From NCBI GenBank assembly GCA_973895155.1, contig OZ316898.1, positions 17,918,001 to 17,982,000 of the forward strand: 64,000 bases of DNA, read 5' to 3'. Made by a program: the position numbers and the translations under genes. Numbering within the stretch: the first letter of the stretch is position 1; each line of letters starts with the position of its first letter. Source of the DNA: Marsupella aquatica (taxonomy: Eukaryota > Marchantiophyta). This document shows positions 1 to 12,511 of the stretch, piece by piece. The notes under the pieces were generated by a model. That model worked only from the letters and a program-made list of their open reading frames with translations. It did not search any database and was not told where the DNA came from.

Positions 1-1082
1 TGACTTTTCAGCTCTCAGCTCCCATCTCACATTGATTCATAGTTTCCCTTAGTTTTCCTTTCCCGTGTACACTGGCTAATAAATTTAAACAGTCCATGGG
101 CTGGGCAAGGACAAATTTTTCAGTCTATCCAACTTCAATTTCAGCAAAGTTAAAATGTTTTGAATGGGTACACTAGATATTAGTTTATGGACCCTCGCTT
201 TAATGCTTGTGAGCAAACTAAGAAATGCTCTCCCACAAAGGTTGTTATTTTCCAAGCACTACCCTTGACTCACCATGGATTTAAATTGAGGAGACCAGCC
301 CGTGAAGGGCAGATTCTTCTGGAATGAAGGGAGATATTGAAAGTCTCCCTTGATATGGAAATGGGAAACTTTAATTGAATAAATGTGTAAAAGTTGTTGG
401 ATATCAAGGAAGACAAAACTTCTCCATAAAGTGGTCAGTCTAGGGTGAATCAATCATTATTTTCACTTGAATTCAGGGTGAGTTATCATTTGAAAGCAGC
501 GACTTACGTTTAGAAATCAGGCTCAAACTGCAAGTAGGTCGTGGGAGGTGCTTCACCCTAAGTCGTCAGGAGTTCCAAATAAGACAAAGTCATCCTAAGC
601 TATTTGTTAATTCACCCTCACTCTTGTGGCATTTGCAGATAATCAATAGTTGGTCTGTCTACCAATCTTCCATCCAGGTCATTGCTTATTGTTAGTCTAT
701 TGAAAGTCCACTTTCTGGATAGAGAAGAGTGTAAATGGATAAATGTGTAAAAGGTGTGAGGGGGGTTGTTTAGTTCACCTGCTGGGTCCATGGGAGCATC
801 CTTCTCCAAGTGTTTTGTTGCCAATCGTAAAAACAAATATGCATCAACTTTCAAAGATTTCTCTTCATCCGTCCGTTTTAATCGCACGTGTTAGATTACT
901 ACTCGTTGAGGCTGCTAAGGCACTGGCCCACGTAGACACTATTTTCTAGGCCATGGTAAGTAACATACTACATGCGCACTGCAAAAATGATGCAAACCTC
1001 GGACTTAGGCTATGCCAGCGAAATACAAACGTTTGCTGTACTTGTCATCACTGATGCATGTGTGCTGGCTTACATGTGCATG

Positions 1083-1158
1083 GGGCATGACAGTGGCTTT
1101 GTCACCTTATGACAAGTGGCGTTGCCATCTGAGACAAGTGGCGTTGCCACCTCATGAC
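1083..1158. repeat. Three imperfect ~25-base tandem units
   Basis: Units built around GACAAGTGGCGTTGCCA recur head to tail; the first copy is diverged (GACAGTGGCTTTGTCA) and the next two are nearly identical. No coding context. Confidence 0.7.
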
Positions 1159-2868
1159 TATGGCCAAGGTAAGTAAATTGCACGCAACACAACAATGAAC
1201 TAACAGAATGCACCTCAGGCATCATGGCTTACATGTATAGCTAATACATCTTACACGTAAGGACACGTAAGGTCAGGAAAGGTGCAGCGAGTAGGGTAGG
1301 GTGGGCACGTCCCTTATATATGACCCTACTACTGGGAGAATCTTCCCAAAAGAGAAATGTTTGACACATCTAACAAACAAAAATATATATCCAACTGCAA
1401 ACGCACCCAAACGGGAGACACAATCCCACAGGTGAAATTCCCAATCAAGGTGAGCCAACCAAACAAAAAAGGAACAACTTCCACCAAAACTTGTAAATCA
1501 AGGAAAAAAAACAAAGTACAATGAAAGGAAAGAAAACGGGGCCCAAAGAAGACAAACAACCAAACAAGGAGAAAGCAATTGGGAGAAAAACCTCTGGACC
1601 AGCAACAGCCAGGGAATTCTCACGATGGCAAGAGAACTAAGGCCATAATGAGAACCACCAATCTACAGTTACATATGGAGAGAATTGTGCTCAAATAGGC
1701 TGAAAGGCTATGCTGTGTGGAATCCCAATAAATTTATCAATCATATGCACTGCATCGTCCTAGTCGGAGGGATTTTCTTGGCCCATAGGCCCTACCATCC
1801 ATCCAAAACAGCCAAAATCAAATCAATTCAGGCTTAGTTTTTTGAGTTTATTGAAATACTAGAACTACTCACTTTTTCCTCTTGAGCCAAAGATTCACAA
1901 CCCTGATACTCAGCCTGAAAGCAAAGAGAATCTTCCCAAGAGGGAATGCATTTGTGGGAGTGAATATCAGAGTTATACAAGTGGCTAAAACCAGATGAAT
2001 CAAACAAAATCTTGATTCAAGTTAAGGGTGGGTTACTACTTGGTATCAACTATTGTTCAATACCTGGGTTAAACTCAAGTGACGTTTTCTGGGTTAAGTA
2101 AACACTCTCCAAATTTTATGGTTACTCATTTTAAGCCTGTACATGATGGGAGCGGGTCAGGTGTTTAGCATCCTCTCCATTTCCATACAACTCTATTCTA
2201 GTTTGAAATCCTAGCACCCACTTTGCTCACATTTTGAGTGGTTCTGAGACTTCACAAGAGCAGCCTACACTCCTAATCCTACGGCAGAGAGAAAGAAACA
2301 ATGTTTTGAGCTGAAATTTGCTATATGCTGAGCTATTGCATAGGGAAGTAGACTCTTGTGACTTTTTTGTCAAAGCGTTACATTCATCTGGAATCCTGAC
2401 TTGCACTAGTCAGTCAACCAGCCTAGTGTAGTGCGTATGGCTGTCTGTGAGGTATTGTATGATGCGAGTAGAAAGGAAATTTTGCTAGCTAGTCACACAA
2501 GTGGTTCATAGTGCCTTTTAGATTGGCTGACTTTTGCATTTCTAAGACTCCATATGCTAAGCCTTCGCCAACCAAAAGAGGAGTTAAAATTGGTTTTACT
2601 GAAAATGACACAAAAGTTAAGATATATGAACCCAAGTTTTGGCTAGCTAGGGGCTAAGTTTGCTAGCAAAGAGGTGTTTATTTAGGGGTTTTCCCTCCTA
2701 AGAGAAAAAAAAAAGTACGGTACTCTGAGTAATTTGTTCCCTCGCAACAGGATTGGTTTTTGGGTTTGCTTGCACACTACTACCACCCGCTGTCTGTCTA
2801 CGCACCTGCCAAGTCAGCCACACTAGTCTAGGGAGAGATACTTGGCCCAATGAAATTTGAGGTACCCT

Positions 2869-3084
2869 GATTTAAGGTCTATCAAGGGTAGGGAAAACTC
2901 ATGGGGTCCATCAAGAATTGATTTAAGGTCTATCAAGGGTAGGGAAAACTCATAGGGAAAACTCATGGGGTCCATCAAGAATTGATTTAAGGTTTATCAA
3001 GGGTAGGGAAAACTCATGGGGTCCATCAAGAATTGATTTAAGGTCTATCAAGGGTAGGGATCACTCATGGGGTCCATCAAGAAT
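2869..3084. repeat. 51-base tandem array, four units
   Basis: Units begin GATTTAAGGTCTATCAAGG and end GGGGTCCATCAAGAATT, at 2869-2919, 2920-2983, 2984-3034 and 3035-3084. The second unit is 13 bases longer because an internal AGGGAAAACTCAT piece is doubled. A further GGGGTCCATCAAG half-unit follows at about 3121-3140. Related single units occur near 13.58 kb and 37.1 kb. Confidence 0.9.
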
Positions 3085-3896
3085 ATCTCTCCTACCTGCT
3101 GCTGTAGTCCTTTTCATTTTGGGGGTCCATCAAGAATATCTCTTCTACCTAGTCTCTATGAACAATTGGGTAAGATCGAGTTGTGGCCTTTTTGTCTATT
3201 AGTGCAGAGAAGGTGCAGGAGAAACCGTCTTCTCAGGTGAGTGCCGTCTTTGTTGTGAGGAGACCTGATGGCCAAGCACGGCAGCCACAAAACAGATTCA
3301 TGTCATCCTCTTCTGGAAGCCTGCCATGAGCTGAGGTCAGCTTGCCAACTAGTCCTAGTCAGCCGGCAGCAGGAGAGAAGAGACCTCAAGATAATTCCTA
3401 GAACAATCTTCGTCTGTTGGGCTGCTGCTGGATCATTGCCGTTGGGTCTATCCTGAAGTGGACCTCAAAAATCTTTGCAAGCAGAGCATGGGAATGAGAT
3501 TTGTGATTTCTCGCAGCTGACAGTTTCTCTTTCCCAGGAAGGGGTGTAACATTTCATCATGTCAAGTGTGGTTGAATGTGGGATAGCTCGTTTGGTTGGA
3601 GTTCCTTGATGTTTGCACTAGTAGTAAACTATGTTAGTAGTCAGATGAACGGGCTGCATGTATGGATCAAGGAAGTCTGTGTGCCTTTTCTTCCATTTAA
3701 GGACCTGCTTTAAGCAGTGTCTTTGTGGTCTTGATGTACTCAGTCCAGTAAAGAAATTTAGGAGAGAGGGGCGCTCACGTTGAGGGCCACTGCTATGGAT
3801 TATCTCTTTGCATGCTGCGCAGAGTTTGCTACTATTGTACAAAGTGAACGACCAACGAGTCCATGCGAGGTCCTCTCCTGAAGTTCCAAAGAAGAA

Positions 3897-4300
3897 ATCG
3901 CAGCTGTTTGGGTGACCAATTTCAGACTAGAGAAGCCATCTCTTCCCTCGGTTACGTGAATCCTTTGACAGCTGTTTGAGTGAAGAATTCTCAGCAGCTG
4001 GGTTACTAACTTCACTGCAGAGGACGCCATCAATTCTCTTGGCCTGTTGTGCAAATCACGAATCAAGTCACAGCGTTTGGCGACTAAATTCACAGCAGAG
4101 GACGCCATCTTTCCCCTTGACCTAGTGTGCAAATCATGGCAGCTTAGGGAACAGAGTTGGAATAAGGGGGCTGTTTGGAGGACCGATTTTAAAAACGAGG
4201 GTCTCATTCTCGTCTTGGCACAGTGAACAATCCATTACAGCTTGGGTGGCAAGAGGATTTGTTTGGGTGATTGAATTCAGATGAAAGGATGCCGTGCAAA
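3897..4300. repeat. Degenerate ~90-base tandem repeat before the patatin-like gene
   Basis: Five diverged units share a core of the form GCTGTTTGG-GTGACCAATTTCA followed by AGAGGACGCCATC. Cores lie at about 3901-3940, 3995-4031, 4071-4109, 4170-4205 and 4261-4296. A second shared element, TGTGCAAATCA, follows the second and third cores, and GTGCAAATTG follows the last. The array ends about 190 bases before the lipase start codon, so it may lie in the 5' leader or core promoter. The minus-strand open frames across it are by-products of the repeat. Confidence 0.75.
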
Positions 4301-4485
4301 TTGCCCACATTCGCCACGGGGACGAATGGCCTTTGTTTCGGTTGTGTAGGGCACCGAATTGGATAGAGCCCGGGAAGGGTCCGGTTTGAAGAATTGTAGA
4401 CTCTACTTTTCGACGAGATTCAGGGCTACTGGAGTTTGTTGCAGTCAGCGACTTTGATAAAGAAGGATGATCTAATTTCGCAGAC

Positions 4486-7400
4486 ATGGATACATTTGGG
4501 AATCCAGAGAGGTCAGGGGACTCAAGTCCCGCTTCGGACTTCAGTTTTGATACCCAAACTACGAATGGGGGAGACTCGGCTGGCGGTGGAGCGAGCACTG
4601 GAGCGGCAGAAGGGTTGAACCAAACGTCGGTCGAAATGCAAGGCAATGTCACTGGTGCGGTTCCACCTCCTGAAGTCACTAGTCCTGGTGGAGTTGGACA
4701 ACCACAGTCTTTACCCGAGCAGGGTATCAATCTGACCAATCCCGTGGAGGCCAAGAGTTATCATAGGCGTTCAAAATCTGCTAGCTTTTCTGGGCACCCT
4801 TCTCGAGAGCCTTTGGAATCTGAGAGTAAGGAAGGGCCGACGAAAGTTGATGGTTTGCCTAAGAAGAGGAGCTCAGGGAACTACCTTCGTCGTAGGTCAT
4901 CCGGGTCAGGGTCAGATTCTTTGGATGATGTGCTCGGAAGTCATCATCTCCTCAAAAATGTCAAAGGGAGATCATCTCCTGTCACCTCTTCTCAGCAGGA
5001 GGTACCAGTGGAAGAGGATGTTTCTCTGAAGAGAGTTCCCAGCTACAGTAATAGTAGTGTTTCGGACTTAAGACGTCATAGAGATTTATCTTCAGTGTTT
5101 GAGCCTGAGCGGAGGCGGGTCACCATCTTGAGTATGGATGGAGGTGGAATGAGAGGTCTCATTGCTGCACGGTGCCTCGCCCACCTCGAATCTTTACTTC
5201 AGGTTTGTGTTTTCTCATTATTTTGTCCTTTCTCTAATCCCAGGTTTGGGTGTTTTGCAAAATTTCATGACCCCCTGTTACATAAATATACTCTCAATAA
5301 AATCATCGCCGTTTTCGGCATAGAGGTTGAATTTGTGAGATTCACTTATCTTTGACTCCTGTCTAGACTTTAGTTCTTGGAAACTTAAGTCCCACGGCTC
5401 AAACGAAATCTTGTAGTCCCATGCTCACAACAAACTGCTTCTTACGTTGCAGTCCAAAACAGGCGGGGAAGTGAAACTATGCGATTACTTTGATTTCTTG
5501 GCCGGGACGAGCACCGGAGCTATCCTAGCGATGATGATCTCTACCCCAGATGCAAAGGGGAATCCCCTGTTTAGTGGACAGGGTTGCTGCCAGTTCTATG
5601 CACGTAATGGAAAAAACATATTTCGACCTCGGTGGTTTGACCCATGGCGAGGAGCATTGAGGCAACTGTACAGACCAAAATATTCCCCGAAAAGATTTGA
5701 GAAGCTGTTGAAGACCTACCTTGTAAGAGATGGCAAGGCTCTCACTATGAAGGACACTCTAAGACCATTCTTGGTGACCTCCTTTGACATATCTCGAGCA
5801 ACGCCTCATATTTTCGTCAGGCAAGCTGCCATGAAGGATGAGAGTAGAAACTTTCGGTGAGTTCAACAATCATTCTCTGTAGTAATTATCAGCAAGGCGA
5901 ATGGATTTTAATGCATTTATATAAGGCAGTGGGGATCTTTTGCTCAGCAATTCAAACTAACATTCATGCTATCAAAAGACCATTTAAAGATTCTGCAACC
6001 TTATTTATCTATTTCCTCCTAAACCTAAGATGGAAATGTATTTGAAAAAGTCTTTGGGAGGTTTGCCGCGGAACAGCCTCTGCACCAACGTACTTTAGAC
6101 CTGCAGAGGTGGTATCCATGGATGGGACAAACAAAGTAACGCTCATTGATGGAGGTGCCATCCAAAACAATCCAGTGAGTATAGCCCTCTGAAGATTCTT
6201 AGTTTTGGAGTTTCCTTCTTGCTTTGGTCGGCGGCTCTATTTAAGTAGAGATCAGTATTCTTGTCGTATATTTGATCGTTTATTCTGCTTACGGTACAAT
6301 GCCTTTTAGTATCCAGGCTAAAAGTTAGTGATATTATACTGTGCCATCACTGTGTTCTGTGTTGTGTTACTACAAGTATCTTCTGTTTGTTTTTCAAATA
6401 TCCTGATTATGCCCTGTTTATCAGGCACTGGTGGCGATGACACATGTTCTTGGAAACAATGAGGAATTTCCAGAAGCTGTGGGACTGCAGGACGTACTGG
6501 TAATTTTTCTGACCAGTGCAAGCAAATGAAAAGCACATGCCCCTTTCATGTATTTAGGCAGATTGCACTAGAGCTGGCACAATGCTGCTGCAGCCCTGCG
6601 CAGTTCAGAAACAACTTTTTAGCTTAAATTCGTCAAAGATATGCGGCAGCGCCCAACAAATAAACTATTCATCTCATTAGTGCTTATAATTGAGGGAGCG
6701 TACGATTGTCGATCGAGAAAGTCAGAAGCAGAGATTCGTAACTGGGGCCACTCACTTCCCTTGACCGTGAAGAATTTTCCGTCAAGCTACGTACATGGAT
6801 GAATTCAACTGCAAGGGCGGCATGACGGTTGTTGAGGCTTCGATATGGGGATATTCTCCTCTAACACAATTTCTCTTGGCCGGGATGGTTGTACCAGATT
6901 CTATCGCTCGGTGCTGGGCAGCTAGATGAAAAGTTTGACCTGCTACAAGCAAAGAAGTGGGGGATGGCGGGTTGGGTGCGGCCGTTAACATACATAATGA
7001 TGGACGGATCGTCAGACACGATCGACTATCAGCTGGCTGCCGGTTTTGCTGGGCACAATTGCTCTGAGAATTACTTACGGATTCAGGTTTGTCCTAATCT
7101 TGGTTTTTGAACAAGTGAGTTCGAGCAGTTCGTGTGTTACTCTCCCGATCGTTTTTACAAACATTTACAGACCTTTGTTAATCTTGGTTTCCCCTTATAT
7201 CCAAACTCCTCAGTCATTGTCATGAGAGGCTTTAGTATCAGATCTTACCCTTTTGGACTGCAAGACGTGATTTGATTCGCGACAGACTATGCCGTCAAGA
7301 GCATGAGTCGCTTAGGCAACATGTCATTTCAGTGCAAACCTAGATTCGATTATGTTATTGTTTGTTGTCCTGTCAAGCTTAGACTTGAGGGATTTGACTA

Positions 7401-7948
7401 TTCATCCTACCTTCAATCCCCCTTAAAATATGATATATGCCAATTTTGTTCCAGATACCATTGCAACAATTATCACAATAGTCTTGGCCATGTGATTCTC
7501 AGACAAGTTAGTGCAGAGGAAATTGAACTTACAGTAACACCTGTTCCTACTTGGTTGGTTGGTGCTACAGCTGTCAGGTTTACCGAAGAAGACGTCCCTC
7601 ATGGATTGTTCCACGAAGGAGAATATTCAAGATCTAATTCAACTCACCGATGACCTGCTTCAAGAAAAAGCTGTCATGCGGAACGAATATGGAGAGAAGG
7701 TCACTCATGCAGAAACATATGCTGAGCGCCTATCATGGTTTGCAGATCAACTCATACACCAGAAAAAACTTCGGGATCAAGTTTCCTCCTCGACTGGTTC
7801 TCCCAAAGTACAAAACCATTCGGAATTAGGCATAGGCCCGACCAGCCAGGTGCTTTCTCCAATGTTTTCACACTTATTCATGCACCAACAACTGCATCAC
7901 AATGGGTTGAGTAAACCATTGGAAACAGCCAAGTCTGTTCGATTTTGA
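4486..7948 (+). CDS. Patatin-like phospholipase / lipid acyl hydrolase
   Basis: Predicted lipid acyl hydrolase that releases fatty acids from phospho- or galactolipids. Six exons join in phase: 4486-5202, 5453-5856, 6051-6174, 6425-6499, 6898-7086 and 7571-7948, giving about 628 residues. A Ser/Gly/Pro-rich N-terminus of about 210 residues precedes the patatin fold. The oxyanion motif DGGGMRGL is at 218-225, the nucleophile motif GTSTG at 257-261 (Ser259), the RLWEVCRGTASAP block follows the exon 2/3 join, and DGGA at 407-410 supplies the dyad Asp. Both catalytic residues are intact, so it should be active. The C-terminal part after NYLRIQ is helical and less conserved. The spacing and YLRIQ region recall the plant pPLA-III branch, but that branch usually lacks the GxSxG serine motif, so the subfamily is left open. 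The last acceptor (7570) is the least certain. No signal peptide is visible. Confidence 0.9.
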
Positions 7949-8713
7949 AATACTTCGAACGCAAATCGGTGGCAACGGGGTTTAGTGACTTCAAGTGAAG
8001 GCAAGTTTTAGTTGAAAATGTAGAGAAGAGTTAGTACTCATGTCATTTGCACTGGGCAGATGTTGGAGGGGCCTATAATTTCTCTCATTGATTGCGATAG
8101 ATGTGGTCGTAGACCAGCAGAGCCTAGGTCCGAATATTCAAAAGATGCATTCAGATCTTCCTCCGAAATGGCGTTCAACAGAGTTTGAGGACCATCTTGA
8201 CTTTACCATTGATTGCAATAGGTAAATGGTAGACCAGAGGTATATTTCATTGCCAAAATTATTACAATCTCTCGGAATTTTTGTGCTGGAAAATAGTACT
8301 GAATGATTTCAAATGCCATGTTGTCCAGAACAATTTTACCGAAACGTTTCCCCCTGATGCTGTCGTTCATCGTCATTACGATCTGCCTTAAATACGTTTG
8401 GTATGAATTTCGATGTGTTCAGTGAAAGCTGCATACGGCATTTAGGAATGCTGCAAAGCAACTAGACAGCCCCTTGTCTTGTGGACGGGTCAGATTTCCT
8501 CCAAGTCGTACCCATAATGGTGATTATTCTTGCGTTGATGCTTTAATGTGGCAGCAGTCTCATGTTGACATTACCCTAGACTGATACACACAATCTACAG
8601 TCCTCTGCTCAGAGTCCAAGTTCTTGTTTCTCATTAAATTGCAAGGAATTTCAATGCAGATAGGAGTCATTCTCATAATCTGCATTCTCTGTCTCTGAAA
8701 GGCCATTAACACT

Positions 8714-8749
8714 GCGGTCATAGATGATAGCCTCATCATCTATGACCGC
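8714..8749. repeat. Perfect 14-bp inverted repeat (hairpin)
   Basis: GCGGTCATAGATGA at 8714-8727 is the exact reverse complement of 8736-8749, around an 8-base spacer. It lies about 770 bases past the lipase stop codon. It could form a small RNA stem or be the remnant of a mobile-element end; nothing decides between them. Confidence 0.75.
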
Positions 8750-11699
8750 CTTTAATCATCTAGCTCTATTCCATTTTCGAATCTCTTCTAGAGAAGGAGT
8801 ACTTTGATGCCCTTTGAGATGATACCTTTGATTGAACCCATTTCTTGGGTCTCACTTGGCATGCTTTTGAACTGGAAATAATCGGGTGGGGGTAGTTAGC
8901 ACTCACTTCAAATCTTTGTAAGGTCCGATTATATATATACTCCTCAGTTGTGCAAAGATATGTATTAAAACTACTAACTAGAACACTTATCGTGGGTTGA
9001 ATATGATCGTGGTTCGAAGGTGGGTTTTGGTGAATCGAGGACCAGCCCTGTACAAATTATGTGGGTGCGTAACAAACTTGGACTTCATGGTGGAAATTAA
9101 TGTGGATACATGAGGAAATCATGTTTCTTAATCAACAAAAGTAACGAGAGGACATGCATATTGTCGAACTTTGCTAAATGGATCCTCTGTCAAACTAGAG
9201 TCAATTATGAAACCGATCTCGTAATCAAAGAAAATAATTGGACCCGCAGCAAGTGTACCAGTAGTATTTTCCAGGTAGTCCCGACTGGCGATAACGTTTC
9301 TTTGAAATTCTAACCTCTGGTCAGTTTCCCTCACTGAAAGATTTCGCATGCAATCAGTACAGTTTTTTACAACCTGTACAATCAGTAAGTCAAGATTGAC
9401 CACCCGATTGCATGCTCATGGAATCTGCAGGGATTGATCGACTCACTAGGACGAACAGGGAAACAATGGGTATCTTATTTAAAAACACCCTTCAAGTCTT
9501 ATGTGTACAAGAAATCATGACCAAGTGGGGGGGCCAAGCTGCAATTAAATCCTTCCCAATAAAACTGGACGCGATAGGAGGGGGCTGTACTCTGATAGGA
9601 GAGCAAACACAACTGACAGATTTAGTCACTCTGGGCAAATCAGTTTCATCTGAAGCGGCCAACTAAGGAAGTGGTAGAGAATTAACATGTCAACAGGTCC
9701 TGTTCAGATAGGATCTCCTTGGGCGTCTCACAATCATAGCGAACGTGCTTTTGACGATGGCTAGTACCCTTAAAGATGGCTACTATCCTACATGCAAGAA
9801 GGTCATTCTTTGATTTGCAGTGAGACTAGAATAGGATGCAGGCGGCCAGTCCAACTTCATTGATGGTGGGGAATAGATATTGGGTGTAATAAACACATTC
9901 CTCTAACCAGACAAAGTTATCAATTAGAAATCTTTCACCCTGACTTTTCTGAACTCGCTTGCACCATCTCCAATACTCACGAACACTACAATACAGGACC
10001 CCGCCCTCTTGTAGGTTTTGTCTGCGCACAAAAGTAAGAAGAGGTGGATCAAATATGGGTCAGCCATTGAAATCACTTTTTTAGTCACCATTGGATGAAA
10101 CCAAAATCATCGGAGTGTCTCTCCTTACTCTCCCCTGTCGATACTCTTACTAAGAAATCGCAATGCAAAGCTACTTTTGAGGGTTACTGTGTAGAGTGAC
10201 TACTCTAGACCTTAACTGACAAAACATAAAAGTTAAGTAGACAAAAAACAGAGGTTTAAAAACACCTGAAAAATAGTGCTATATAATCATTTTTATTGTA
10301 TGATTCTTTATTGTTTTGGTCTCTAATTTATGTTCAATAACTTAGGGGGAAATGATCAAATTAGGGGTGAGGGTAAAAAATGGGAAATGGGGGTGGAGTA
10401 GTGCCAGGAGTAGTTCATCACATTTCAAACAAGGGCCTCTTGTGAAGAGAGATGGTGGAGTAGGGGCTCCATGTAAAGAGAGTGGATGGATTAGGCAGAC
10501 CTCTTGTGAAGAGGTCAGTTGTGTCATTGAGGGTAGAGGGCTATGTGTTTGGTTTTCAAGGGTAGACACTTTTTTACCCTCACATCTATTCACAATCAAC
10601 AAACGTGTAATCAGGCTAGTTACACACCAAAATCAGAATGTGATAATATATACTCCGCACTCCCCCTCACTCTCTTGTCTGGCATGCGACCATCTCCTAG
10701 CATGCCATGGTATACCTGACACATGTTGTACATATGTGTGCAAGAAAGGACAATCATATCAAAAGCAGCTATAATTATGAGGTTGTACTTTTTGCCCTCC
10801 CATATAGCGTACAAGAGTGCACTTAGTATATTCCCAAGTATATGGCACGAGGGCAAGGGTAGAGAAAAGCTCAGGAGGAGGGGGCGGGGATAAAGTTAAA
10901 AGACAGGAAAAAAGTGAAAAAGCTGAGGAAATGGAGAAAAGTAGGGGGAAACTAGGAGAAGGGGAAAAAATAGGGGGATAATTTCTGATTTTTGTGCCAC
11001 CCCAAAATCAAATAAATATATATTCAGAAGAAGAAAAATTAAACATTTAAAAAAAATTGCTCCCTTTTGTCACGTCACCCAGATTTGACTCCATAATATG
11101 ATGGCCTCTGTCACCCATCTAGTATCCCCATGCTCTCATCTTTGTCCTACCCACCAACAACATTTTTACAATAGGCACCAAAATGATAACATTTCCTCAA
11201 CAACAACCCCCTTTCCAAAATGATGAGAATTATGCACTTACTAACGATGACAAATACTCCTATGATTTTTCACTGTGGCCGCTTACAAAATTTGAGGTTT
11301 GTTATCTCAAGAAAAGACTTGGAAGGAAACAAGGAGGGGGATGTGAGTATTGAGGGGAAAAGGAAAGGGGGAGGCACATGGATGGGAATAGAGGGAAGGA
11401 GAAGCTTAATACTTCCGCAGTGTCCCAACATGCTTATGGATGGGAAAGGGGGAGGGGAGGAGGCACAAGGATCAAGGAGGACACAAATATTACTCTATCC
11501 TTGGCCCTCTCACCTCCCACATGAATATGGTAATTCTCTATTGAATTTAATAAAGAACTCATCATGTGTCTTCTCTTCACTTCTCAATATTACTACTTTA
11601 TTTCACTTTGTACATTAATCTATTTTTCAAAAACCATTATTTACTAAAATATATCTTTTATGCAATGAATCCCTAAATGCAACAACTTCTTTTACTGAC

Positions 11700-12050
11700 A
11701 TCTTTCCTCCACGACATGGTTTACATAACAACATCAGTTTTGCAATAACATATTTTATGCAATGTCATCTTAGTTTGTGAAATGACATATTTTACGCAAT
11801 GACATATTTTCTCGTGTCCTTTGCATAACTATATCTTTCATGTAATAACAATTTTTGTGCAATGCATGGGAATGAGCTTGCCTATATTTCTTTGTGTCGC
11901 CTAGATATCTTTTCCTCACCTTGATATTTTTTTCTCACTTCAACATCTTTGCCTCTCTTCATCTTACCCCATCCTTAAACATTTTTTTCTCACCTTCACA
12001 TCTTTTGGGCAACACGTAGGCATTGGGCTACTTGCTCATATAAGGAAACT
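11700..12050 (-). repeat. GATGT-type minisatellite, minus orientation
   Basis: Repeated CATCTTT, TCTCACC and GACATATTTT words read on the minus strand as GATGT followed by GGTGAGAAAAA, matching the block at 20.3-21.3 kb. The boundary word TTTTGGGCAACACGTAGGCA near 12.0 kb corresponds, inverted, to TAGCCCGGTGCTTGTGTGTT near 20.56 kb, so the two share an edge and not only composition. Confidence 0.65.
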
Positions 12051-12511
12051 GAAGCTCAGTTGGCCCTCTAAAGTTGTGTTATCAATGCAAGAAAAACTTG
12101 GATTGGTAATCCACAGTTTGAGAGGGCTTTTGCTAATAAAGTGACCGTATTCTTTTTGCTTTGTCATTTACTGTAAGTTTGCACTCATTGCCCTTTCATT
12201 GTTTAGTATTTGTTTTTTAATAGAAATCATTGTTTCCACCTTTTCAATATAAAAAGTCATTTAGTGAGGGTTTCCAATCATCGCCCTTTCATTTGTTTAC
12301 TGTTCACTCTTTATTGAAATAAAGTGTTTGTATTCTTTGGACCTCTGTTACTTTCCTTTCATTGTACTTTGTTATTCCTCATTTATAAAATTTGGTGAAA
12401 GTTTACTTCTAACTTACTAAATTTTCTTTTTGTTGAAATGGTATATTTCTACAAGCTGATTTTTAAAAGTTTTCATTCTAAGTCCATTAAAGCTTTAAAA
12501 ACATCAGCTTA

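Larger units (their letters stand above)
1..3860. other. Intergenic region upstream of the patatin-like gene
   Basis: I see no exon with recognisable family similarity here. The short open frames lack conserved motifs. The stretch contains a small imperfect repeat near 1083-1158, sequence around 2440-2740 that recurs near 34.4 kb, and a 51-base tandem array at 2869-3084. The part from about 3.2 kb on may include promoter or leader sequence of the downstream lipase gene, but no clear TATA box or start site could be fixed. Confidence 0.6.
7949..12511. other. Non-coding stretch downstream of the patatin-like gene
   Basis: No supported exon. A short perfect hairpin lies at 8714-8749. From about 10.3 to 11.5 kb the plus strand is purine-rich with many GGGGGA runs, and from 11.7 to 12.05 kb it carries pyrimidine-rich CATCTTT/TCTCACC motifs belonging to a dispersed minisatellite family. 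The open frames here have no conserved motif. Confidence 0.55.

Noticed and set aside
4134-4754. 206-codon minus-strand ORF opposite the first patatin exon
   Set aside because: It lies antisense to a well-supported exon and the repeat before it, and has no family motif.
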